The notes under the pieces were generated by a model. It was not told the DNA's origin. It worked only from the letters and a program-made list of their open reading frames with translations, and made no database searches. Of a stretch of 64,000 nt of DNA, positions 1 through 11,140 are shown in pieces. Every line of letters begins with the position of its first letter. Positions within the stretch are counted from its first letter, which is position 1. A program made the translations under genes and the position numbers. Source of the DNA: Ignelater luminosus (taxonomy: Eukaryota > Arthropoda > Insecta > Coleoptera > Elateridae); contig VTPC01090604.1 of the NCBI GenBank assembly GCA_011009095.1, forward strand, positions 176,001-240,000. The letters are read 5' to 3'.

Positions 1-150
1 AAAAAGTAGAACCCGACAGGGCCAAAACGTACAATCCGACAGGGCTAGAAAGTACAACCCGACAGGGCTGAAAAGTACACTCCGACAAGGCCAAAAAGTA
101 CGACCCGACATGGTCCGAAGAGCCCTACAGTCCTGAAGAACTCAAGAGGC
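1..150. repeat. GC-rich tandem-repeat island, fragment (CGACAGGGC family)
   Basis: About five units of roughly 23-24 bases follow each other, each built around AAAAGTAC followed by CCGACAGGGCY. This is the same word set seen in the islands near 15.2, 31.4, 38.5 and 54.9 kb. The window edge cuts it, so its left boundary is unknown. The reading frame is not conserved between copies, so it is annotated as a repeat and not as a gene. Confidence 0.7.
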
Positions 151-1014
151 TTTGGTTGTGAATGGCACCTAATGGCTTAATATACGGACCGCGTTCGAAT
201 CATCTTCGATTGGTTTTTTTTTTCGTTTGAATATTTCGAAAAATCAAATTTTGACCACCTTTGAACCATAATCGTAATCGCGCCTTTTTGAGAAATCTTT
301 TTTTTTTGTTTGGATATCTCTCAAAAGCCCTGTCGAGTGCGCTCCGAAAAGGATCAACTTGAATTCAAATTTCTAAAAACAAACAATTCGAAGAGTTTCC
401 AAAGTCGATTGTTTATTGGCGACTAAGAAGAGGGATGACTGAATAATGGCCATAATTGCGAATATAATAACTATACCTCCTCTTCTACTCCCAAGTAGTG
501 AAAGTCACAATAATTAATATACTGAGTTTCATAGTATTTATTAATTATTTTAACGACAATAAACATTTCAACTTAGTGCTGCTTATCAAGTAAATTAGGG
601 TTATATTTAAAGATGCTGTAGTTAAAGTCTATTGTTAAATTCTCATTTGATGCTTTAATAATGGAGTTACTTTGAACTGACTCGGCAATTTTTTCTGCTG
701 CATCCATTTTATTTTTCATGTTCGTAGTTATCTACATAATATACACAGTAATGTCGCTTCCAGCGCCCAGAAGTAAGGTGGCAGAAGATCTCCTAAATGA
801 ATGTCCAGTATACTTTTCTGGGTTAGGAAGATCCAAAAAAATGTGGCAATTATGTGTCTGTCTTATTAAAAAAAAGAAGGGCATGCAACATTAGGTAGGC
901 TTAGAGCAATTTTATATCTTCACTATTTTATAAAAATCACCCGTTATTGTAAATTTGCGAACTACCTTGTTATTTGTATTTTGCACAGTCATTAAGATTG
1001 CTTTGCATGTACCT

Positions 1015-1640
1015 TCACAATTCTGTGTCTACGGGCCTGGAGTACACCATCGCTTTTAAAGCGCCACATTGCTTCTACCGACCCATCTATATGGATACTG
1101 CTGATTTAAATTTAGGGTGAAATGCGGAGGTGCCCCATCGTGCTGGAACCACATATCTTGGAGAAGTCCCAGGGGCAGATCTTCTAATAAATCAGGCAAT
1201 GCCTTTTGGAGATGTTCTAAATAAATTTCGCCATTTAATCGATGCGATAAAATGACCTGAACCAATAATAAAATTGTCGATGATTCCTGCTCACACGTTA
1301 ATCTTGAATTCATGCTGGTAATGAGTCACTCTAGTTGCATGCGGATTTTCTTCAGCATAAACATGTTCCCTTTCTTCGTAAAACAAGCTTCATCAGTGAA
1401 TAAAATCTTTCTACCGAAATGCACATTTTTGGCTGTCTGCGCGTTGATGTATCAACAGAAACCCAGCCGCTGATCAGAATTAGGAGGTAAAAGATCGTGC
1501 ACTGTTTGAATATAATATGGTTGAAGCAGTTGTTCTTTTATAACTCTATACAGACGACATTTTTAGATACTCCTACTTGGGAATCGTCGGGCGCTTAATT
1601 TCGCATCTTCGGCAACCCGTTCTAAAATTCTTTTCTTCCA
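1015..1640 (-). pseudogene. mariner-like transposase remnant (DDE domain)
   Basis: Read on the minus strand, this stretch encodes pieces of an insect Tc1/mariner-type transposase. First comes a helix-turn-helix tail with LLQPYYIQTVHDLLP, then the first catalytic aspartate in KILFTDEACF, then the second in MWFQHDGAPPHF, followed by YRWVGRS. In-frame stops (after RLGFC and after KIRMQLE) and the loss of the usual proline-rich continuation after WVGR show that it is dead. The element ends were not identified. The family call is strong because the spacing and wording of the two DDE blocks are typical. The exact subfamily is inferred. Confidence 0.75.
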
Positions 1641-2175
1641 CAACGAGTCCTTATCGTACCTTGACGGCCCTAGACGGCTCTGAACAGCAGCAAATGTTTG
1701 CTGCTGCAGTTACCAAAATCGAATAAGAAACAAAAAAAGTGCCCGAAATAAGAATGCCCATGTGTGGAAAAAGTTTCAGAAGTATTGACCAAACCGTTAG
1801 AAAATCTGAGCTTCTTTGCATGTGGATGATCGACTTTTGACCGCTTACGAAACACCCACACATTCACATCCCAAATTTAATTTCAATCGCTAGAAGCACT
1901 TTTTTGTTATTTAAAAAAAATATGGAAATATTTTTAAGATCTTGGACGTCCGGTAGCGCCTTAACGGAGCACTTTTGGATACAGGTAAGTTTGGTTAAAT
2001 CGGACAATTTTGGTCTGAGAAATATGTGGTAGGGCGTTGTACTGACCTTTTAGGAATATCCTGTATAGAACACCAGAATCGCGTAAAACTTTAAAATAGA
2101 AAACTATAAACAAAACACAAAACCATAATGAATAAGCAAATGCCATGGCAACGCTACCTCTCGTCGATTGTTGTT

Positions 2176-3363
2176 GGGAAATGGCTCCGTATGTAAGAAA
2201 AAATGATCGACAATCCTGAGTAAAGAGAATATGGAGCAGGCATTGAAAGAAAACCCACCTTTGATAAGGCTTTAGAAAAAGGGCTGGTGAAACATTTAAA
2301 AAAACTTGAGATAAGGTTTATTGGGATGACGGCAGGGAAGGTTTCACGAAGAGAAACCCCACCATAACGTTGAGGGCTCCTGAGTCAACATCTGTTGCTC
2401 GCTAATAAGCCAAACAAATAAATATTTTGGATTTTTTAGAGAAGCACTCAAAGAATTCAATTTTGAGCCCCAGAATATTCGAAATGTTGATGAACCTGGG
2501 TTCTCAACAGTGCCAAACACGAACAACAAAATTTTTGCACCGAGGAAAAACACCAAGAAAAAACTTGCTGATAATGCCCTCTCAGGGTGCGTAGGATTTG
2601 CCCAGGAAAATGGGTGGACGAATAGGGAAATTTTTGTGAAATGGCCGAAACATTTTTGTAAACATGTCAAGCCATCTGTTGATAACAAGGTCATCCATAA
2701 AAGTTTGGAAGTGCTGACATTTGCAAGGGAAAGATAATTTCGTTTTGTTTTCCGGTTTACTGCAGCCACCTTGTGTGCAGCTCTTACGACGTTTCTTTTT
2801 ACAAGCCACAAGAATGCATGTTTGCACCAGCACATGTGACAGATGTTCCAGAAAATAAGAACGGAGATGATCAAAGTTCTGGGCAAGCTACGGAAATTGA
2901 GTTCGGAGTTTCGAGAATAAATCTTCTACTTCTGGGTCTGTTCCTTCACCGAGCTGTGAATCACAACTGATCGTGGCACAGATTTCCCCGTCAGCAAAAA
3001 AAAAGCCTTGTCGCTCTGGAGAGCATGGGGTGCTTAACACAATCTCAGATATTGAAAAAAGGAGCAGGCGGAGAAATTGTCCAAAGATAATAAAAAAAGA
3101 AAGTCGACGCAAGTCGAAAAAAAACAAAATCCGACAGGAACAAAAGTGGATCGTCCAAACAGAGGTATTGTTAGGAAGCTATTACCAGACATTTTGGGAA
3201 ACAGTGCTGATTTTTCTTCGGATGAGGAAGAAAACGCCTCCTGCATTTATTTTATAAATCACGAACAGAAGAAAAGTGGCTGCGGTGCCAGGAGTGCCGT
3301 ACAGAGTGCGCTGGGATTTCGGGTGCTCGAGCGCAATTCATTTGTGAGTTGTGTGAATAAGTG
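2176..3363 (+). pseudogene. pogo/Tigger-like DDE transposase remnant
   Basis: The plus strand carries, in order but across several frames, a degenerate N-terminus beginning MAPYVRKNDRQS, a linker with RNPTITLRAPEST, the block NIRNVDEPGFSTV (first catalytic Asp of the DDE-1 domain), WTNREIFVKWPKHFCKHVKPS, a block resembling the final catalytic region that ends in DVSFYKPQ, and a basic serine/acidic tail containing NSADFSSDEEE. The order matches insect pogo-type DDE-1 transposases. Frameshifts and stops occur throughout, including a lost DGHxxH segment near 2700. It is a decayed copy. The 3' end lies near 3363, and no terminal inverted repeats were found. Confidence 0.7.
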
Positions 3364-5790
3364 ATTAATTTCATTGTAATAATAACTTTAATAAAGCACA
3401 GTTCTAAACCTATTAAGACCAGTCTATGTTCTTGTATAATACAAATAAAATAAAAAAAGTCATTTTCCGTAAGCATTAGCTAGAAATTATTGCAAAATGT
3501 TTTTTCAAAGTTTAATGTGAACTGCTTAAGTGATTATAGTGTTCATAATCGAATTTAAAAATAAAATTGCGCTAACAGTGAAAAATCGCTCTACAGCTCG
3601 TCATCTTTTGATCCCACGAACCAAATGTCATTGATCAACCTTTGTTTCAAAAATTATGATAATCTGTTGGTTATTTAGTGTCTACGGGTATTTAGAGTAG
3701 ATTTTCAGCGTTTTCCCCAGAATTTTATTATAAACTCGAAAAGAGTGATCTTAAAATTAGTGGAAAACATTAATGAATCGAAAAAAATTCAATTAAACCG
3801 TATAAATTCCACACAAGAGAAAAGCCGTTTAAATTTTAATTTATAAAAAAATCATTCAACTTACGTGTACAATAATTTATTCACCACCGCATGGTACTGG
3901 TTCATTTTATTGTTATACTTTGAAAAAATATATAACATTACAGTTATCGCTGTTTTAATTTTTAATTGTGTAGGTGTTATTTTATTTCAACACTAATGTT
4001 CTCGTTTTCTATTATTAAACTTTGCTTCTCTTTTTTTCCCTTTCTTGCACATTTTAAATACCAAAACGACTTGATTTTAGAATTATTAAAACGTTTATGG
4101 AAGGTTTGTCCATGGGTTGGTTTATAGTTTTATCATCGTGAAACGGCTTGGTTTCCCACCGGAACACTCGAGATAAAAGTTTGTTTAAATTATGATTACG
4201 CAAATAAATAAATGGGGCTGGAAACGGTTTTCTCTGTTTAACCGGTCGTTTTGTAAAACGGAAATCGATTTATATAGTCAGTTTAAATAATTAAAAAAAA
4301 AGCCTTACCTTTCGCAATATCAAAATAATTGGCCCACCTACGCTCGTTTAGGAAACATCACTGCAGGGGAAAAAAAGGAAAAGCGGAAAAAATTGAAAAT
4401 ATAATGAATGTGTACGACACATTTTCACGACACGTAACGCGTCTACTACATAACGAGATGTTAAGTTGAGCAACGTACGCATTTTACACTAGTAGAATGA
4501 ACTAAAAGGCGACACAACAATAAGGTTGTAACTCAGTGACGCGGTAGAGTAATATGAAATGAAGTGACTTAAAACTTCAAAGGCGCATCAACGACTTGGG
4601 CAAAGCGGGGCGCAGACGCGCTCGTTTCCTGCTGATAAGAAGAAATCGCATTTAAAGCTTACTTTTACGGCTCTCAAGTTTCTTTTATTAAATACTAAAG
4701 AGTCTCATTTAACGAGCATTTCCATTACGTATTCTAACGTAATGAATTTTTAAAAAATAGTATGCATTAGCGTTTGCGTTGTGTACACGAAAGCAAATGA
4801 ATCATATTTAATCGAAACTTTCTTTTTTTTTATTTTATAGGAATATGTATAATTTTAATTAATTTGATATATTAAGTCTTTGAACTACCCTATAAAAGGA
4901 AAAAAAAACAAAGAAAAGTTTGTTTTAAATTGTAAATGTCGAACACGAACGTCCCACCATTTCCTCGATATCACGCTAAACAAATACACACACCAACAGC
5001 TATTTCCTTAGATAACGCTCCCTCTTAGTAAATAAAGAGACAAACAAAGCTTTAACTTTTAACTGTTCAAACCGAACCTTTAACGTTCTACTTTTTTCAA
5101 ACGATAATTCTTTTTTAAACTGTCACATACAATTTGCATAATAGCTACATACATTAGAAAGAAATTTCTATTTTGTGTCAAAGCTAAAATTCCAATGTGT
5201 CATTCTCAATTACTAAAACTGTATAAGTATCAAGAGAGAAAATTCATAAACAAAAGAAAATTAAAATTAACTTACCTGTTAACTAACTGACGAATTTCAT
5301 TAACGGCAACTCGAAACAAAAGGGAGCGATAACAGAAATGCACCTATTTATAATGAACAGATGTGGTTGCTGTTGGTAACATTGATAAGGCTACCCCCTA
5401 GCATTAAGCAAACAGCAAACAACAAACAAAAGATTAGCCAGACAACGAAATACTTATTGATGTTTTTTGAAAGTTCGATTCCGGGAATAAACGCAGATCA
5501 GCAAACATTAATAAAACTGCATTGAATTATCGGTACTACAAACACTGACTGTTTCAATATTTTAATTTCTGACAGTACAAATTAAATTAAGTTTCCCAAG
5601 GAAAGCATTTGTTGAATCAGTCAAGACAAGAAATACAAAGAAAGCTTAAATAAGATTTTTTTTCTGAAATCTTTTTGTTGCTTTAAAGTTATTAATGAAA
5701 AAAATCGTCTTGTTTTACCTAAAAATGAAGGCGGCGTAGCTCCACAGGAGTTTAACGCCCTTATATATTTGTTCCATATAATTTAGAAAC
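3364..5790. other. gene-poor stretch with two splice-donor-like sites on the minus strand
   Basis: No coding exon was found. A 67-base repeat copy sits at 3659-3727. On the minus strand there are two good 5' splice sites: AAAG|GTAAGG with the exon ending at 4309, and CAG|GTAAGT with the exon ending at 5276. The sequence upstream of the first (4420-4640) is richer in CpG than its surroundings. They could be alternative untranslated first exons of a minus-strand gene lying outside the window to the left. No transcript supports this here. Confidence 0.25.
3659..3727 (+). repeat. dispersed repeat with core GGTTATTTAGTGTCTACG, copy 1
   Basis: This copy matches 11760-11826 in the same orientation and 9950-10017 and 9755-9778 in reverse. 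All share the core GGTTATTTAGTGTCTACG or close variants, followed in the longer copies by a block resembling AGATTTTCAGCGTTTTC. Confidence 0.75.
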
Positions 5791-5807
5791 ACCCTGTATA
5801 TTTATAG

Positions 5808-5887
5808 CGAATTTGTAAAGTTACTCGCCACTTTCTCGTTTGTTGTTGATTTAGACAACAAAGTGGTGAGTAACTTTACAAATTCAA
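5808..5887. repeat. short foldback (hairpin) repeat
   Basis: Two arms of about 30 bases, GAATTTGTAAAGTTACTCRCC and its complement, face each other across a short loop. The sequence CACCCTGTATA lies just to the left and is a common terminal word of insect mariner-like elements. It is probably a small MITE remnant. Confidence 0.6.
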
Positions 5888-5889
5888 AT

Positions 5890-6258
5890 TCCTAATTCCA
5901 TCTCTCTGACATTTCGAATTTTATGTTTTCTTATCGTTCTAATGCTAAACACTTCTTCCTTTTTCTTCTACGTGATTTTACAACAATTTTCCGGAATCTT
6001 CTATCTTCAGCCATTGTTTTGATTCTCCTCCAAGTGTAGCTTTCATCTAATCTTTCGATCTCGTTCTTAAGACTCCCGCTTCATGTCCTTCTGGGTGCAC
6101 CGCGTCACCTCGAACCCTGTGAATTCCAGTCGAAAGCCTGCCTGGATATTGTATTGACTCCTTGACGAAGAGTGTGACCGACTCAGCTCCATTTGAATGT
6201 CGATTGGTTCTTGCTGACGCTTTTGGTAGAGATGGTGGTTAGAGATGACGTTTGGTCA
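5890..6258 (-). pseudogene. LINE (RTE-type) ORF C-terminal fragment
   Basis: Minus-strand translation gives the tail typical of RTE-type endonuclease-reverse transcriptases: TISRQAFDWNSQGSR, then RGAPRRT, then WRRIKTMAEDRRFRKIVV. Stops interrupt it. It continues the same LINE as the fragment at 8131-9700. The two halves are separated by the LTR element at 6266-8130, which appears to have inserted into the LINE, with the catalytic middle of the reverse transcriptase missing. Confidence 0.7.
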
Positions 6259-6657
6259 ATATATTGTAACGGGAAAAAACCTGAAAAAGAGGCCTAATAC
6301 CCGTTACGGATAACGGAAGATGTTCAATCCCGTAGCTCTAATCAGAGATGGGTGTGGCTCATTCTAAACTTACCTTCCAAAAAAAGAGGAAAAGCTTACA
6401 CCCACAGAAACTGTGAATAAATCAAAATTAAGAGTGCCAAAAGGTGAAGGTCAAAGGGAACCATCGGCTTCTCATAGACTAACACCTCTTACAAAGTAAC
6501 ACCCTGTATATAGACTACTCATAAAATATCACCCTGTACCAAGAGGCCTTATTTAAAATACTCCTAACCTCAGAGACGTTAGTCGGAGGTTCTAGCATGA
6601 TCAACATGTCTAAGACAACAATTTTTTCCTGCAATTTGATAGGGACATTGACAGTAC

Positions 6658-7005
6658 CTATACTGCGAACTTTCTGACCATTAGCCACAGTACAAATGAA
6701 CTAAGGCCTAAAGATGACAACAATCGCCAACCCTCACCACCAAAGATGGTACGACTTGCACCGGAATCTAAAAGAGCGAAAATGGGCTTTCCCATAACGT
6801 CAACTGTAACAACAGGTCTCTCATCACCCTTTGCCTGCTCAAAAATACAATCCAATAAAATGCGGGTACGCGTCAAATGACGGCCCCTAGAACTATTTAC
6901 AAAATTTACTTTGACCGAATTTCGGAAAATTCGTGAAAGCGCATGACAACCTTTCATTGCCTTCTCGGCCCGTTTCTCGAAGATGTAGAAAAACACCTGG
7001 GACAC
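6658..7005 (-). pseudogene. retropepsin-type aspartic protease remnant
   Basis: An open stretch of 115 codons on the minus strand carries PVVTVDVMGKPIFALLDSGA followed by SRTIFGG. The LLDSGAS block is the active-site loop of LTR-retrotransposon proteases (Asp-Ser/Thr-Gly). It lies directly downstream of the zinc knuckle, as in a gag-pol fusion. The reading frame stops before any reverse transcriptase. Confidence 0.7.
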
Positions 7006-7009
7006 GTGG

Positions 7010-7790
7010 TCATGATAACGTCGTCTTGCCCTTTGCCTTCGGACAAAACGAGAACAAATGATCTGGAGCTTTGCAGTTCCAGCACTTCACGTCGGTTTTA
7101 ACTTTGGAAGACTTAACTATCAGAGTAGAAGACTCTACTGAAGCAATAGTTTGATCAGAAGATGTTTCGACAGCAGCATAAGCAATATCAGGCTCTAAAT
7201 CAGTCTTCTTTCTGGTCGGAAGAATATAATTGTCCATGGCACTACGCCTCTCCTCGACGATACGACCAAACTCTTGGAGATCTTGGATCGAAGACACACC
7301 TAACTGAGTCTGATAAGAAAGGAGCGATATTACGATACAAAATCATTAACTGCTTTTCTTCGGAAAGAATCTCGTTCAAACGAGAGAACATATTATGCCC
7401 ATAGTCTCATCTGAACCTTGAATGTGCCAATTGATTTCTTGCAGAAGCCTATCGTCGTAATCTAGAGGCAAAAATTCCCTACGCAAGGCAACCTCTAATT
7501 CTTTCCAGTTGGTCACGGAATCCCTATTGGCCCTATACCAAATAAATACCTTACCGGAGAATAAGTCATAAGCCTCGACAAACAATTGGTCCAAAGACAC
7601 ATTCCTAGCCGTACTCAATTCTTCCACTCGCTCTAAGAACGCACACACACTCGCCTGTAAACTTCAAACTCCATTTCGCTACAGAAATAGCCTTGAAATA
7701 TATCTGGCGAACCGGTGAAGACCTGGAAGTACTAATCGAAGTGATAGTAATCTCGCTAATTCCAATCTTCCAACTAAAACAAGAGGTCAA
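7010..7790 (-). pseudogene. gag polyprotein remnant of the LTR element
   Basis: Minus-strand fragments give a retrotransposon gag core, including VFIWYRANRDSVTNWKELE and FLPLDYDDRLLQEINWHIQG, followed by SDETMG. After a gap a CCHC zinc knuckle appears as CWNCKAPDHLFSFC, with spacing CX2CX4HX4C as expected for nucleic-acid binding by nucleocapsid. Frame changes near 7370 and 7640 and a stop near 7250 show it is broken. Confidence 0.7.
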
Positions 7791-8130
7791 AAGATCCTAA
7801 AACGCCAAATGCCAAAATTCTGTAAAACAACAGAACAAAAGATCCAAATCAGCAACACTGCTAAAGAAAAGCTATAATAAAAAATACAAAATTTAAAAAA
7901 ACAAAATCAGCAAACAAAGTCTGCAAACGACAAGCAAAATCAGGCCCCACCACGTAGGAGTCCAAAAATCTGTAAAGGCCTCGAGACGAAATAACCAAAA
8001 ATCTAAAGAGCCAACGGAAAATAATCTAGATCGGCCAACCGACTAAATCGAGCCAGACAACTAAATTGGCCCCACACGTTGGGCGCCAAAAATCCTGTAA
8101 CAGGAAAAACCTGAAAGAGGCCTAATGCCT

Positions 8131-9700
8131 TGTCGAAATTAGGGCAAGATCGTCGGCAAAATTAGGTCATCCAAGTGCTCGTTCGACCGTAATGACCATT
8201 GGATTCCCATTTTCTTGTCCTGTAGACTAATCGTAAGAACTGTGCCTTGACTAAGTTTAGCAGTTTGCTTGGTATCCATTTCCTTTCCATCGCCATGTTA
8301 TCATGTTTTAACGTATCGAAGGCCTTCTAAAAGTCCATGAAAATTAGGTCTAAGCTTTGCTAAAATTCGTTCGCTTGCTCGGCGATGATACGGAGAGTGT
8401 TGATATGATCTGTGCAAGAGCGGCCTGCTCGAAAGCCCGCTTGGTTCGCTCTCAGCGTAGAGTCTACCTTCTTAGTGCGGCTGAGCAGTACCTTGCAGAA
8501 CACCTTCACGCGAACATAAAGTAGCATGATACCCGACCAGTTCTCACACGGACTTATGTCACCTTTCTTGGGGATTTTAACGAGTATACCTTGAAGTCAG
8601 TCTTCCGGAAACAGCTCATCTTCTCAAATCCTTGAGAAGATAGGGTGTAGTGCTTGCGCTGACAATGTCGAGTCCGACTTAAGCATCTCGGCTGCTATTT
8701 GCTCGATTACTGGTGAGTTATTCATTTTCATGATACGAATGGTTCAATTTTTTGAATGCTCGCGACCTGAAGACGATGTTTAAAATTGATTACTTGAGAA
8801 TCAGATGTTATTGTGAAGAGGTCCTCCTGCTAGTCTTGTCCTTGACTGGAATTCCTGATTGTGCATGTTTTCCTGAAAGCTTACGTATAATTTGAAAGAA
8901 ATGGCGAGTGTCATTTATTCTTGCGGCTTTTTCTGCTTCAGTAGCGAAATCGTTTATCTACCGTTACGTATCACGCCTACAGAGTTTCTTAACTTCTTTT
9001 TCTTTTTGCATCTTTCTTGGTCGATCTAGTTCTTGCACGTTCATAGCATTAATTACACTCCACGTAGCCTTGGCAATCCATTCCTTGCGTTGCGCATTCA
9101 CAGTTCCCATGATATTTTCGCTAGCTCCCAGAAAAGCAGATTTGACGTGGTTCTACTGGCCACCGATATCAGCATGGGTTTGTTGGGTCATTGCTAAGTG
9201 GGACCTTAGCTCGGCAACAGAAGCAGCTTTTAGTCTCAGGATTTTGTAGCTTCTTCACGCCGTATCTTCTGGTCACGCGTTCGCTTCTTGGTTTAACTCG
9301 GGAAATACGTATCCTTAACACTCCGATCAAGAGGTGATGATCGGATGCAATGTCGGTACTTCATTTGTTCCGAACGTCAAGCAATGCTGACGTGATCGAT
9401 TTGGTTTTCGGTGAATCCATCAGGTGATACTCAGGTTACTTTGTGGTTCTTGCGATGTGGGAATAAGGAGCTACCAATTACAAGTTCAAGCTCTTGACAA
9501 AAGTTTGCTTTCCCATCACAGACGATAGTTCTCGGTTGTTGAACGATAATGTCTTTCTTGTGTACATTGTTCATGATCGATTTAATTGGTTATAGAAGGC
9601 CTCTTTCGCATCAGGAGGCGCATCCGTCGTCGGTTTGAACAAAAGTAACATTCCTAAAAGCCTTTCACTCACGGGTTGCCACTCCATTAACGATTTCTAG
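8131..9700 (-). pseudogene. LINE (RTE-type) endonuclease and 5' part of reverse transcriptase
   Basis: Read from right to left, the endonuclease C-terminus is visible (SSLFPHRKNHKVTWVSPDG, allowing one stop read as W, then FTENQIDHV). A linker with AARINDTRHFFQIIRKLSGK follows, then the reverse transcriptase start with AGFRAGRSCTDHINTLRII and a DFMDF.KAFDTL-like block (catalytic motif A). Stops and frameshifts are frequent. The copy is cut at 8131 by the LTR element. Its C-terminal remainder is at 5890-6258. Confidence 0.75.
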
Positions 9701-9754
9701 GCAGCAGAGCTGAGAAAAAATCCCACACCTTTCTCGTGAAGAGCGTTATTACTA

Positions 9755-10017
9755 AACACTCGTAGACACTAAATAACCTACAGATCACTAGTTCGAAACG
9801 TAAGAAAATCCTGAGATAATTCGTGGCGCTACATTAATTGTACAAAAAGTACGTTTCGAGTTTACAAAATTATAAAATTGCAAATCAAAACTAGAGACTT
9901 ACACAGATGTTGATTTTCATAATGTTAGTAAACATCTGCATATCTGGAAAGAACGCTGAACACTTTGGAAAAAACGCTGGAAATCTACCCTTTAACACTC
10001 GTAGACACTAAATAACC
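9755..10017 (-). repeat. two direct copies of the GGTTATTTAGTGTCTACG repeat
   Basis: A 24-base word is repeated exactly at 9755-9778 and 9994-10017, enclosing 215 bases. The second copy continues leftwards to about 9950 with the longer block also seen at 3659 and 11760 on the opposite strand. Confidence 0.8.
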
Positions 10018-10329
10018 AAAAAAAATAAGCTCGAAAGTACGAATTACGTCATGCCATTCGAGACAGATGAGGTATTTGGCGCCTCGGGCAGAATTTCTTT
10101 GTGTGATAAACAGGGTGATGGGTGGTGTGAGGATCTTCACAGACACTAGGCTGTAAATGCGGAGGAATTTCCAGTGATCACAAGTGAGTCTAATTTGGCC
10201 TTAAGGTGGCAGCCAGCACCAGCAGTCTAGGGCGCTATTGGCCGATAACCGGTACACCCGAAGTCCAACAAATCACAGAAACTAGAATGAAGAAAAATCC
10301 GGAATGATCTTTTGAAAAAGGCTTTTGGC

Positions 10330-11140
10330 ATGAAACAATGGACTAAACTTGGACGAACAATGTGGGCTAACAGGGGTGATACGAGAAAAGAAACGTTATA
10401 AACTGGAAATCTTGGCTCTCGGTGAGATTAGACTTACTGGTTTTGGAGAAACTAGATCCCAAGATATTTGGGCAGGACTGATGGAAACGATCACGCTGCT
10501 CTCGATATCCAGCAAAATTCTCGTCAGGATCCTTTTGAATCGTATAGCAGAGCATGTAGAGAGGCGCTTGAGGCAGGAGCAATCTGAGTTTTGAGCAGGG
10601 CTGTCCTGTACGAAGCAGATAAGCACTTTGAGAATCATCATTGAGCAAAAGGTAGAGTTCGAATCTCCGCTTTACTTACTGTTCATCGACTTCGAAAGGG
10701 CTTTCGATTCGGTAAACAGACAAAAGTTGTGGAAGTCCATGGAACAATTTGGAATAAAGATGATTCAAGCTATGTACAAAGATTACATTTGCCAAGTGGA
10801 ACAGTAAGGGAAACTCTCAGAACCTATAACCATGAAGTCTGGGGTAAGACAAGGATGTCTACTCTCTCCCATACTTTCTATAATGGCTTTAGACAGAATG
10901 CTGAGAAGAACCGTCAACCGAAACAGAGGACTACAGTGGGGATTGAATAAGCGCTTAGAAGATCTTGATTTCGCTGACCATCCGTGCCTACTAGCATTGA
11001 GTTTTCGTGATATGGAGGCAAAGTTGACGAATTTAAAAGTGGAAGCAGCAAGCATAGGCGTGCGCATAAATATTGCTGTTAACTCAGCAGCAGACTGCGG
11101 GATCGCAGAAGCTAATTTACGGCGATCTCGCTAAGTGTTC
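10330..11140 (+). pseudogene. second RTE-type LINE copy, internally deleted
   Basis: A short piece of the endonuclease domain (RYKLEILALGEIRLTGFG) passes straight into the reverse transcriptase (ETITLLSISSKILVRILLNR, then RLRQEQSEF, then LSCTKQISTLRIIIEQ, then LYLLFIDFERAFDSV). Further on come MKSGVRQGCLLSPI and LEDLDFADH, where the second D of the catalytic F/YADD box is H. Roughly the C-terminal endonuclease and the linker are missing, and at least two frameshifts are present. It is dead. Confidence 0.75.

Larger units (their letters stand above)
6266..8130 (-). mobile_element. LTR retrotransposon, Ty3/gypsy-like, gag-protease only
   Basis: The element reads right to left. A 35-base remnant of the 5' LTR end (TGTAAC then GGAAAAA.CCTGAAA.AGAGGCC on the plus strand) lies at 8096-8130. 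The same words recur at 6266-6300, marking the end of the 3' LTR, which extends rightwards to about 6600. A primer-binding site TTTGGCGCCCAACGTG lies at 8073-8089 on the minus strand, next to the 5' LTR. Gag and protease follow (see separate entries). No reverse transcriptase, RNase H or integrase lies between protease and the 3' LTR, so this is a non-autonomous, internally deleted copy nested in a LINE. Confidence 0.7.
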
